From positions 434,001 to 498,000 of the forward strand of contig JAIUPQ010000001.1 of the NCBI GenBank assembly GCA_020161145.1: 64,000 bases of DNA. Reading direction: 5' to 3'. The position numbers and the translations under genes are program-made. Under the pieces are notes generated by a model. That model was given only the letters and a program-made list of their open reading frames with translations, did not search any database and was not told the origin of the DNA. Below are positions 19,939 through 29,148 of the stretch, in pieces; position 1 is the first letter of the stretch, and each line of letters opens with the position of its first letter. The DNA comes from Pseudomonadota bacterium (GTDB lineage Bacteria; Pseudomonadota; Gammaproteobacteria; Burkholderiales; Burkholderiaceae_C).

Positions 19939-20832
19939 ATGTCCACCACCCCCCGTCTGCACGAGCAACCCTATCGCGGCGCCAGCGGCTACACCGCGCT
20001 GGCCGTGGCCCTGGTGGCCACCGGCGGCGCCTTCTGGCTGGGCCTGTCCTGGCGCCTGTGGGCGGGCGGCTGGACGGTGACGCTGATTGCCGCCCTGGTG
20101 CTGGTGGCGGCGCTGGCGGCGGCCGGCCTCTACATGCTCCAGCCCAACACCGGCTACGTGCTGACGCTGTTTGGCGCCTACCGGGGCACCGACCGCAGCG
20201 CCGGCCTGCGCTGGCGCTGGCCCTGGCTGATGGGCCAGCGGGTGAGCCTGCGCGTGCGCAACCTCAACATCGCGCCGCTGAAGGTCAATGACCGGCGCGG
20301 CAACCCCATCGAGATTGGCGCGGTGGTGGTCTGGCGCGTGCAGGACACGGCCCAGGCGCTGTTCGAGGTGGACGCCTACGAGCAGTTCGTCAAGGTGCAG
20401 GCCGAGGCCGCCGTGCGCGAGCTGGCCAGCCAGTACGCCTACGACCACGGCGACGACGACAGTGCCGACGTGCCCACGCTGCGCGGCAGCCAGGACGAGG
20501 TGGGCCTGGCGTTGATGCAGGCGCTGCAGGCGCGCTTTGACGGGGCTGGCGTGCAAACCCTCGAGGCCCGCCTGTCGCACCTGGCCTATGCGCCCGAAAT
20601 CGCCCAGGTGATGCTGCGCCGCCAGCAGGCCGAGGCCGTGGTCAGTGCCCGCACCAAGATCGTCAAGGGCGCGGTGGGCATGGTCGAGCAGGCGCTGCTG
20701 GGCCTGTCCGAGCGCGGCCTGGTGGCGCTGGACGACGAGCGCAAGGCCGCCATGGTCAGCAACCTGCTGGTGGTGCTGTGCGCCGACCGCGAGGCCCAGC
20801 CGGTGGTCAACACCGGCACGCTCTACAACTGA
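19939..20832 (+). CDS. SPFH (band 7) domain membrane protein
   Basis: 297 residues. Two hydrophobic segments at about 18-38 and 46-68 anchor the protein, followed by the SPFH fold: [40 protein letters not shown], and the helical stretch with [24 protein letters not shown] proteins form membrane-bound oligomeric rings that organise membrane domains or proteases. GGAG lies upstream of the ATG at 19939. It heads an operon with a ribbon-helix-helix protein 13 bases downstream and an exported hydrolase overlapping that. No NfeD partner is adjacent. Confidence 0.88.
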   Translation: MSTTPRLHEQPYRGASGYTALAVALVATGGAFWLGLSWRLWAGGWTVTLIAALVLVAALAAAGLYMLQPNTGYVLTLFGAYRGTDRSAGLRWRWPWLMGQRVSLRVRNLNIAPLKVNDRRGNPIEIGAVVVWRVQDTAQALFEVDAYEQFVKVQAEAAVRELASQYAYDHGDDDSADVPTLRGSQDEVGLALMQALQARFDGAGVQTLEARLSHLAYAPEIAQVMLRRQQAEAVVSARTKIVKGAVGMVEQALLGLSERGLVALDDERKAAMVSNLLVVLCADREAQPVVNTGTLYN

Positions 20833-20845
20833 GGCTGAGCGCCGC

Positions 20846-21034
20846 ATGGCCAGCCCCGGCAAGAAGAGCTACCCGCTGCGCGTCGACCCCGCGCTGTGGG
20901 CCGTCATCGAACGCCTGGCCGCCCAGGAGCTGCGCAGCGCCAACGCCCAGGTGGAATACCTGCTGCGCGAGGCGCTGGCGCGGCGCGGGGCGCTGCCCAA
21001 ACCCACGCCCACCAACGAGGAACCCAAGCCATGA
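20846..21034 (+). CDS. Arc-type ribbon-helix-helix DNA-binding protein
   Basis: 62 residues. SYPLRVDPALWAVIERLAAQELRSANAQVEYLLREAL is a full ribbon-helix-helix: a short beta strand with alternating residues, then two helices with the conserved N-A-Q-V-E-Y-L-L pattern of Arc/MetJ-like repressors. It should bind DNA as a dimer. There is no toxin next to it; it sits between the SPFH gene and a hydrolase gene with which it shares an ATGA overlap. The palindrome at the operon promoter is its most likely target. Confidence 0.8.
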   Translation: MASPGKKSYPLRVDPALWAVIERLAAQELRSANAQVEYLLREALARRGALPKPTPTNEEPKP

Positions 21035-21927
21035 AACACTTGCTTTGTGCCGCCGCCGCTGCGCTGCTGGCCACGCTGGCCCAGGCCCAGCCCGTCACCC
21101 TCACCACGCCCAGCGGCACCTTGCACGGCACGCTGACGGTGCCAGCCGAGCCCAAACCCGCGCCGCTGCTGCTGCTCCACCCCGGCTCCGGCCCCACCGA
21201 CCGCGACGGCAACAACCCGCTGCTGCCCGGCCATGCCGGCAGCCTCAAGCTGCTGGCCGAGGCCCTGGCCACCCGCGGCGTGGCCACGCTGCGCATCGAC
21301 AAGCGCGGCATAGCCCAGAGTGCGCCGGCTGCACCGGCCGAGGCCGGGTTGCGCTTTGGCGGCTATGTGGACGACGCCGCCGGCTGGCTGCGCCAGTACG
21401 CGGGCGACGCGCGCTTTTGCGCCGTGCTGGCCGGCGGTCACAGCGAGGGCGCGCAGATTGCGGTGCGCGCCGCCGAGGCCGGTGGCGCGCGGGCCGTGGT
21501 GCTGCTGGCCGGTGCCGGGCGGCCGGCGCTGGCGCTCGTGCGCGCCCAGCTCCAGCCGCAGCTGCCGGCCGCGCTCTACGCCCAGGCCGATGCGGCGCTG
21601 ACGCGCATTGCGGCGGGCGAGGTGGGCCAGCCCACGCCACCGGGTCTGGAGGCGTTGCTGCGCCCCAGCGTCCAGCCCTATCTGGCTTCCTGGCTGGCGC
21701 TGGATCCGGCCGCCGACCTGGCCCGCTGGCGCGGACCCGCGCTGGTGGTCTGGGGCGAGGCCGACGCGCAGGTGAGCGCGGCCGACTTCACCGCCCTGGC
21801 CCAGGCCCGGCCAGACGCGCAGACGCTGCGCGTGGCCGGCATGGATCACGCGCTGAAAGTGGGCGGCGAGCTGGCGCCGCAGGTGGCGGAGGCGGTGGCG
21901 GTGTTTGCACAGGGGCAATGCCGGTGA
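21031..21927 (+). CDS. Exported alpha/beta hydrolase
   Basis: 298 residues with a Sec signal peptide MKHLLCAAAAALLATLAQAQ. The fold shows LLLLHPGSGPTDRDGN (oxyanion region), the nucleophile elbow GGHSEGAQ, the acid in VVWGEADAQV and the base in AGMDHALK, so the catalytic triad is complete. It resembles serine hydrolases annotated as alpha/beta fold or DLH-like; substrate unknown. The ATG overlaps the stop of the ribbon-helix-helix gene, making it the third gene of the SPFH operon. Confidence 0.82.
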   Translation: MKHLLCAAAAALLATLAQAQPVTLTTPSGTLHGTLTVPAEPKPAPLLLLHPGSGPTDRDGNNPLLPGHAGSLKLLAEALATRGVATLRIDKRGIAQSAPAAPAEAGLRFGGYVDDAAGWLRQYAGDARFCAVLAGGHSEGAQIAVRAAEAGGARAVVLLAGAGRPALALVRAQLQPQLPAALYAQADAALTRIAAGEVGQPTPPGLEALLRPSVQPYLASWLALDPAADLARWRGPALVVWGEADAQVSAADFTALAQARPDAQTLRVAGMDHALKVGGELAPQVAEAVAVFAQGQCR

Positions 21928-21994
21928 GGCAGGACGGTGTGGGTTGCATACCGCCACCAGTCCCGCAGTGCAAGCCCGTTGCCGGGCGCAAGCC

Positions 21995-22627
21995 ATGAAA
22001 ACCTACACCTTGTCCGCAGCCAGAACCCATCTGTCCGCATTGGTGGCTGAGGCTGCCAGCGGTGAGACCGTGGTCATCAGCAAATCGGGCCGGCCACTGG
22101 TCAAGATGGTGGCGCTGCCAGAGCAAACCAGTGTGCAGGGCGCTGCAATCACTCTGCGCGCGTGGTCCATCGACCATCGAATCGAGGCTGTTGCCCGTGC
22201 GATCCATGCGGTGCAGATGAGCGCCTACGCCCAGGAAGCCCGCCTGCTCGGCGTGGCCGTGTTCCCGCCGCTTGCCCGTACGGTTGACGACATTCGCGCC
22301 AGCGCTGAGGCTTTTCTCGGCGTGTACGTTGAAGGCCAACTGGTTGGCTCTGCCAGTGTCGAGGCCTGCGCCGAGCGTAGTGGCATGGCCATCGCATCGC
22401 TGACCGTCGCACCAGCCTGCCAGCGGCGCGGCATTGCGACGGCGTTGCTGGTTGCGTTGCTGCAGCGGCACGGTGCGGATGGCCTCACCGTGCAAACGGG
22501 GGCGAAGAATGCGCCTGCGCTGCAGCTCTATGCGCGCATGGGCTTTGTTGAGGTGCGGCGCTGGGTGGTGGGCACTGAGGCACTTGAGCTGGTCCAGTTG
22601 CAACGCCTGCCTGCGACGCTCGCCTGA
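21995..22627 (+). CDS. Phd/YefM antitoxin domain fused to a GNAT acetyltransferase
   Basis: 210 residues. Residues 1-48 (MKTYTLSAARTHLSALVAEA, then GETVVISKSGRPLVKMVAL) are a clear Phd/YefM DNA-binding fold. Directly after it, from about residue 52 (ITLRAW) to the end, is a GNAT domain: FLGVYVEGQLVGSASV, SLTVAPACQRRGIATALL with the acetyl-CoA loop QRRGIA, and the end region ALQLYARMGFVEVRRW. The Phd part lacks the usual C-terminal toxin-binding tail, which the GNAT domain replaces. The reading frame is continuous with no sign of a frameshift. Substrate unknown; could be a self-regulating acetyltransferase or a one-chain toxin-antitoxin derivative. Confidence 0.8.
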   Translation: MKTYTLSAARTHLSALVAEAASGETVVISKSGRPLVKMVALPEQTSVQGAAITLRAWSIDHRIEAVARAIHAVQMSAYAQEARLLGVAVFPPLARTVDDIRASAEAFLGVYVEGQLVGSASVEACAERSGMAIASLTVAPACQRRGIATALLVALLQRHGADGLTVQTGAKNAPALQLYARMGFVEVRRWVVGTEALELVQLQRLPATLA

Positions 22628-22652
22628 ACCTGACCTCAACCGCTTGGTTCCC

Positions 22653-23228
22653 ATGAATCGCACACGATCTCGATGGATACCAGGCATGGCGACTGCCGTG
22701 CTGCTTTCGGGTTGCAATCCCTTCTACTCGACCGAGCAATCCGACGTAGAGCGTGGCTACCGGTGGATTGCCAGAAACGACTATGGGCAAGCGATGGCGA
22801 CCTTCCGTCAGGCCCTTGAGCGTGATCCCGAAAGTGGCCTTGCCACGCTTGGTTTCGCGGATGCGCTGGCCGATTCCGGTCGGAACGTGGAAGCCATACC
22901 GGTCTACACACGTGCGTTGGAGCGGCTGAGGATGGCGGGCCTGGCCTCGGATGTCCCACATACCGGGCCTACGCAGGTGATTGGGCAAGCGCTGTTCTCC
23001 TACCAGAACCAGGGTCTCAGATTCCCCCATGGCGTGGCGGCCTACGCGTACTTTCGGCGCGGATTGGCATACGACGTCGTGGTCAAGCGCGAGAAGCCGG
23101 CGCCAGCGGACTTTCGGTCGCTCGCTATTCAGGACTTTGCCGAGGCGGCTCGGCTCGCACCATCGTGGGACGAGCCCGTGAAGCGCCAGGCCTGTCTGCA
23201 GCAAGTGGACAAAATCGATTGTGTGTAG
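22653..23228 (+). CDS. TPR-repeat lipoprotein
   Basis: 191 residues. The signal peptide ends in a lipobox LLSGC (about residues 17-21), so the protein should be lipid-anchored. Then two TPR-like helix pairs are visible: VERGYRWIARNDYGQAMATFRQALERDPES and GLATLGFADALADSGRNVEAIPVYTRALE, later a weaker third around RSLAIQDFAEAARLAPSW. Probably a protein-interaction scaffold. Its last codons overlap the next gene by 8 bases. The GC content here (22650-23230) is lower than in neighbouring genes, a possible sign of transfer. Confidence 0.75.
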   Translation: MNRTRSRWIPGMATAVLLSGCNPFYSTEQSDVERGYRWIARNDYGQAMATFRQALERDPESGLATLGFADALADSGRNVEAIPVYTRALERLRMAGLASDVPHTGPTQVIGQALFSYQNQGLRFPHGVAAYAYFRRGLAYDVVVKREKPAPADFRSLAIQDFAEAARLAPSWDEPVKRQACLQQVDKIDCV

Positions 23229-23583
23229 GGGTTCCGACAATCACCTGACGCACCTGCTCTTCGTCTGCTCGCAAAACCGCCTGCGCAGCCCCACAGCAGA
23301 GGCGGTGTTCTCGCGGTACGAGGGCCTGGCCTGCGCGTCGGCCGGTGTGCACGACTCAGCGGATGTGCCGCTGGACCCTGAACTGATTGCCTGGGCCGAC
23401 GTCATCTTCGTGATGGAGGCCGCCCACCGCTGCAAGATCGCCCGTAAGTTCAAACGGCATCTGCATGGCAAGCGCATGGTCGTGCTGGGCATTCCCGATG
23501 ACTACGCCTACATGGACCCGGCGCTGGTAAGGCTGCTGGAGGCCAAGGTGGTGCCGCTGCTTGGTGGCCGCAGGGCCGGTTGA
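23221..23583 (+). CDS. Low-molecular-weight protein tyrosine phosphatase-like protein
   Basis: 120 residues. HLLFVCSQNRLRSPTAEAVF contains the phosphate-binding loop C-x5-R-S of the LMW-PTP fold in a lengthened form (C-S-Q-N-R-L-R-S), and the later DVIFVMEAAHR and VLGIPDDYAYMDP match the second half including the DP acid loop. It is shorter than classic LMW-PTPs (about 150). It may dephosphorylate a protein or a small molecule. The GTG start overlaps the end of the TPR lipoprotein gene. Confidence 0.75.
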   Translation: MCRGSDNHLTHLLFVCSQNRLRSPTAEAVFSRYEGLACASAGVHDSADVPLDPELIAWADVIFVMEAAHRCKIARKFKRHLHGKRMVVLGIPDDYAYMDPALVRLLEAKVVPLLGGRRAG

Positions 23584-23661
23584 CGGTCTGAAGCCGCAAC
23601 CGGCAAGGGCGGGCGCAGGCCTGAGCGTGGTGGCGCCGCCTGCCCCACAATCTTGCGCATC

Positions 23662-23949
23662 ATGCGAATCCAGCCCCTGACACTTGCCCTTACCTTCGCC
23701 CTGTGCAGCGCATCGGCCCTGGCCGCCGACGCCGCCGAGCGCCGGTTCATCCGCGACGGCATGACCGAAGGCGAAGTGGTGTACCGGATAGGCCCGCCCG
23801 ACCACGAGGCCTTCATCCGCATCGTCAAAGACCAGCCGGAAGAGAAGGCGTGGACCTACTTCCCTGCGCCCGGGGATGCCCAGACGCTGACCACGGTGAC
23901 CTTGCGCGCCGGCATGGTCACCAAGGTGGAGCGCAAGATTTCGCGGTGA
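23662..23949 (+). CDS. Small exported protein of unknown function
   Basis: 95 residues. A Sec signal peptide MRIQPLTLALTFALCSASALAA is followed by a mature domain with RRFIRDGMTEGEVVYRIGPPDH and WTYFPAPGDAQTLTTVTLRAGMVTKVERKI. The G-M-T-x-x-E-V-x-x-x-x-G-x-P pattern resembles the SmpA/BamE-like or DUF2845 fold, in which a helix precedes a short beta sheet. The ATG at 23662 is preferred to a TTG three codons upstream because it begins a standard signal peptide. Function unknown. Confidence 0.7.
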   Translation: MRIQPLTLALTFALCSASALAADAAERRFIRDGMTEGEVVYRIGPPDHEAFIRIVKDQPEEKAWTYFPAPGDAQTLTTVTLRAGMVTKVERKISR

Positions 23950-24199
23950 GACGTGGCGCAGGACAGGGACGGCGTGGCGTCATGGGCGCGCGATGGGCCG
24001 TCAGTGAACACCCGTAACGAAACCCCCAGAATTTGGGTATGTCAAGTTAGGGGTGTGGTCTTTCGCGGCGGCGACCTGATGGGTACATTCGGGCTGACCC
24101 AGTTCGCAGGGTGCCACGCCAGCCGCCGGACTCGTTTGGGAACCGCAACCGCTGAGCCGCCCGCCATTGCAACGGGTTTGGTTTGACAGGACGGATGCC

Positions 24200-25006
24200 A
24201 TGTTGCCGCTCGCCTTTTCCCCTTCCTTCACGGCACTGCTCAAAGAGACACAGCTCACCCGCGACATCCTGGGCGCGGGGGCCACCCAGTTGCGCCGGGC
24301 CAACTACGCCGAGAAGGGCACGTACTTTCTGGCCTTCACGGGCCTCGCCACAGGGCTGGATCGCCTGGGCAAGCTGTGCCTGATGCTCGACCACCTGCTG
24401 CAACACGGCCACTGGCCTGAGCTTGCGCAACTCAAGCAGGACGTCGGCTATCGGCTGCTGCTGATTCACGAGCGCATTGATGCCCTGGCGCTGCGCAGGG
24501 GGTTGCGCCTGCAATTCCGCCAGCGCCTTGATGACCCCATGCACCTGACCGTGTTGCGCTGCCTGCATGACTTTGCTGAGAGCGACCGTTATGCCGACCT
24601 CCAGGTCCAGGCCGCTCCCGTGACCGCAGACCCGCTGGCCGACTGGATCCGCCTGGTCGATGTGCCGCTGTTCCAGAAGCGGGTGTCCGCGCGCAAGCAG
24701 GTCTCCATTCGCCACAGCACGGATCTGGTGGCGCGCCTGATGGGCGCCGAAGCGACGGTCTTGCAGGACGCCGAGACCGCCGATGCCGGCCCCCAGTTGA
24801 TGGACGCGGACTACGGCACGGCGGCCAATGCGGTGGCCCCTCATCGGCAACTCAGCGTGCTGCAGATCGTCCGCCACTGGGTGGAGGTGCTGGGCGAGTT
24901 GCAACGCCAGGCCCTGCAGGTGCGCCGCGACATGCCGGACCTGGCCGAGGCATTCAATGCCTTTTTGTGTGCCGACCACCATTTGAAAGCGCGCAAGACC
25001 TGGTAG
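24200..25006 (+). CDS. Hypothetical protein, possibly HEPN-like
   Basis: 268 residues, predicted mostly helical, no signal peptide or membrane segment. The block NYAEKGTYFLAFTGLATGLDRLGKLCLMLDH (36-65) and FAESDRYADLQ (125-135) resemble the helix patterns of HEPN-domain proteins found in defence and toxin systems. R85-LLLI-H90 fits the Rx4H spacing of HEPN RNases, but its position in the chain is not typical, so the match is weak. It stands alone, between 250 bases of non-coding DNA and the alkylation-repair genes. No function is claimed. Confidence 0.6.
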   Translation: MLPLAFSPSFTALLKETQLTRDILGAGATQLRRANYAEKGTYFLAFTGLATGLDRLGKLCLMLDHLLQHGHWPELAQLKQDVGYRLLLIHERIDALALRRGLRLQFRQRLDDPMHLTVLRCLHDFAESDRYADLQVQAAPVTADPLADWIRLVDVPLFQKRVSARKQVSIRHSTDLVARLMGAEATVLQDAETADAGPQLMDADYGTAANAVAPHRQLSVLQIVRHWVEVLGELQRQALQVRRDMPDLAEAFNAFLCADHHLKARKTW

Positions 25007-25060
25007 CGACGCGGTTCAACCGGGGGTCCGAAAACGGCGCATGCCGGGCCCCTCGCCCGC

Positions 25061-25066
25061 TACAGT
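25061..25066 (+). promoter_or_regulatory. -10-like TACAGT, probable leaderless start
   Basis: TACAGT ends exactly 7 bases before the ATG at 25074 and no ribosome-binding site is present, so transcription probably starts at the start codon. Confidence 0.4.
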
Positions 25067-25073
25067 GGGGGCC

Positions 25074-26513
25074 ATGGAACTCGACCCCCACGTCTGCTAC
25101 GCCGCCCTGGCCGCCCACGATGCGCGCTTCGATGGGCGGTTCTTCGTGGGCGTCACCTCCACCGGCATTTACTGCCGGCCCGTCTGCCGTGTGCGGCTGC
25201 CCAAGGCGGCGCATTGCACCTTCCACGCCCACGCGGCAGCGGCCGAGGCGGCGGGCTTTCGACCCTGCCTCAAATGCCGGCCCGAGCTGGCACCCGGCTT
25301 TGGCCAGACCGAAGCCGGCGACGCGTTGGCGCGGGCGGCGGCGCGGCTGATCGATGAAGGGTGGGCGCTGCCCGATGTCGCCACCCGCGTGGGCGTGACC
25401 GAGCGGCATCTGCGGCGCCTGTTTGCCAACGCCTTTGGCGTCGCCCCGGTGCAGTACGCGCAGACCCAGCGGCTGTTGCTGGCCAAGCGGCTGCTGACCG
25501 ACACGGCGCTGCCCGTGGCCGAGGTGGCCGTGGCCAGCGGCTTTGCCAGCACGCGGCGCTTGCAGGCGCTGTTCCAGAGCCGCTATGGCCTGGCGCCCAG
25601 CCGGCTGCGCCGCACCGGCAGCGCGCTGCAAGACGAGGGCTTGACGCTGCGCCTGGCCTACCGGCCGCCGTACGACTGGCCGCGCCTGCTGGGCTTTCTG
25701 GCCCGGCGCACCATCCCCGGTGTGGAGGCCGTCGTGGGCGAGGGCGAAGCCGCCACCTACCAGCGCACCGTGCGCATCGGCCGCACCAGCGGCTGGTTGA
25801 CCGTGGCGCACGAGCCGGCGCGCCAGGCGCTGCGGGTCATGGTGGCACCGGGCCTGGCGCCCCACACCGCCGCGCTGCTGGCGCGGCTGCGGCGCCAGTT
25901 CGATGTGGGTGCCGAGCCCCAGGCCATTGCCGCCGTGCTGGGGCCACTGGCCGAAGGCGCTGAGGGGCTGCGGCTGCCGGGCGCCTTTGATGGCTTCGAG
26001 CTGGCCGTGCGCGCCGTGCTGGGCCAGCAGGTGACGGTGGCGGCGGCGCGCACGCTGGCCTCGCGTTTCGCGGCGGCGTTCGGCACGCCGCTGGCCACCC
26101 CCCACGCGGCGCTGCACGGGTTGTTCCCCGATGCCCACACCGTGGCGCGCCAGGGCCGCGATGCGGTGGCGCGGCTGGGCATCGTGGCCCAGCGCGCCGA
26201 CGCCATCCTGGCGCTGGCGCGGGCCGTGGCCGACGACACGTTGCGGCTGGATGCCGGCGCCGACCCGGCCCAGACCATGGCGGCGCTGCAAGCCGTGCCC
26301 GGCATCGGCCCCTGGACGGCGCACTACATCGCCATGCGCGCGCTGGCCTGGCCCGACGCCTGGCTGCCCGCCGACGTGGCCTTGCTCAACGCCCAGGGCT
26401 TGCCACGCACCGCAGCCGGCCAGCGTGAGAGCCTGGCCCGCGCCGAGGCGTGGCGGCCCTGGCGCAGCTACGCCGTGCTGCACACCTGGCGTCAACTGGA
26501 GGCTTCCCCATGA
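25074..26513 (+). CDS. Ada/AlkA fusion: methylphosphotriester-sensing regulator and 3-methyladenine DNA glycosylase
   Basis: 479 residues in three parts. Residues 1-75 are the Ada zinc domain with C34, C38, C65 and C68, the first being the expected methyl acceptor. About 85-185 is an AraC-type helix-turn-helix (LPDVATRVGVTERHLRRLF, VAEVAVASGFASTRRLQALF). From about 195 is an AlkA N-domain and HhH-GPD glycosylase with VRAVLGQQVTVAAARTLA, the hairpin AVPGIGPWTAHYIAMRAL and the catalytic Asp in WLPADVAL. It senses methylated DNA and excises 3-methyladenine. The alkyltransferase gene overlaps its stop codon. Confidence 0.92.
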   Translation: MELDPHVCYAALAAHDARFDGRFFVGVTSTGIYCRPVCRVRLPKAAHCTFHAHAAAAEAAGFRPCLKCRPELAPGFGQTEAGDALARAAARLIDEGWALPDVATRVGVTERHLRRLFANAFGVAPVQYAQTQRLLLAKRLLTDTALPVAEVAVASGFASTRRLQALFQSRYGLAPSRLRRTGSALQDEGLTLRLAYRPPYDWPRLLGFLARRTIPGVEAVVGEGEAATYQRTVRIGRTSGWLTVAHEPARQALRVMVAPGLAPHTAALLARLRRQFDVGAEPQAIAAVLGPLAEGAEGLRLPGAFDGFELAVRAVLGQQVTVAAARTLASRFAAAFGTPLATPHAALHGLFPDAHTVARQGRDAVARLGIVAQRADAILALARAVADDTLRLDAGADPAQTMAALQAVPGIGPWTAHYIAMRALAWPDAWLPADVALLNAQGLPRTAAGQRESLARAEAWRPWRSYAVLHTWRQLEASP

Positions 26514-27028
26514 TTTACACCAACTGCGATTCCCCCTGCGGCGAGTTGCTGCTCGTCACCGACGGCACAGCGCTGACCGACTTGCACATGACGGCCGGCC
26601 GCTACGTGCCCGCCGTGGCGCCCGACTGGGTGCGCGCCGACGATCACCCCATCCTGGTGCAGGCCCGGCGCGAGCTGGACGACTATTTCGCCGGTCGGCG
26701 CCGCACCTTCAGCGTGCCGCTGGCACCCCGCGGCACCCCGTTCCAGCAGGCGGCCTGGGCGGCGCTGGTGGCCATCCCTTATGGCCAGACGCGCAGCTAC
26801 GCCCAGCAGGCCCGCGCCATCAACCGCCCCACGGCCACGCGCGCCGTGGGTGCCGCCAACGGCCGCAACCCCATCGCCATCCTCATCCCCTGCCACCGCG
26901 TGGTGGGCAGCAACGGCAGCCTGACCGGCTACGCGGGCGGGATGGAGCGCAAGACGTGGTTGTTGGGGTTGGAGCAGGGTGGGTCGAACGCGCGATACGG
27001 GTGCGTCACTGCCCAGCAAGGAGACTGA
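26510..27028 (+). CDS. ogt: Methylated-DNA-protein-cysteine methyltransferase
   Basis: 172 residues. It transfers the methyl group from O6-methylguanine to its own cysteine in AILIPCHRVVGSNGSLTGYAGG, preceded by the DNA-binding helix-turn-helix GTPFQQAAWAALVAIPYGQTRSY and RAVGAANGRNP. The ATG overlaps the stop of the Ada/AlkA gene (ATGA), so the direct-reversal and base-excision activities are made together. The tail after KTWLLGLEQ is about 20 residues longer than usual and unconserved in look. Confidence 0.92.
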   Translation: MIYTNCDSPCGELLLVTDGTALTDLHMTAGRYVPAVAPDWVRADDHPILVQARRELDDYFAGRRRTFSVPLAPRGTPFQQAAWAALVAIPYGQTRSYAQQARAINRPTATRAVGAANGRNPIAILIPCHRVVGSNGSLTGYAGGMERKTWLLGLEQGGSNARYGCVTAQQGD

Positions 27029-27031
27029 CTC

Positions 27032-27298
27032 ATGCCCGATCTGGACATCTATGAAGCCGAACTGCTGACCGCATACGAAGCGGGCGTGCTGGCGCCGCTG
27101 CCCGGCAAGGACGAGTTGGAGCGGTTGCGTGCAGCAGCGCGCGCCACTGGTCTGAAAGACAAGCGCGTCAACATCCGCCTGACTGCGGCTGACCTTCAGG
27201 GCCTGCAGGCCCGGGCACTACGGGAGGGCATGCCTTATCAGACGTTGATGGCCAGCGTCCTGCACAAATACGTGACCGGGCACTTGCGCGAGGTCTGA
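27032..27298 (+). CDS. CopG-like ribbon-helix-helix antitoxin, no adjacent toxin
   Basis: 88 residues. An acidic N-terminus (MPDLDIYEAELLTAYEAGVL) precedes a ribbon-helix-helix: KRVNIRLTAADLQGLQARALREGMPYQTLMASVLHKYVTG. This layout is common in antitoxins paired with RelE/BrnT-like toxins, but the 3 bases upstream touch ogt and the next gene downstream is a convergent transporter gene. GGAG lies before the start. It may be an orphan antitoxin or an independent regulator. Confidence 0.7.
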   Translation: MPDLDIYEAELLTAYEAGVLAPLPGKDELERLRAAARATGLKDKRVNIRLTAADLQGLQARALREGMPYQTLMASVLHKYVTGHLREV

Positions 27299-27302
27299 CC
27301 GC

Positions 27303-29144
<1,842 letters not shown>

Positions 29145-29148
29145 GGCG

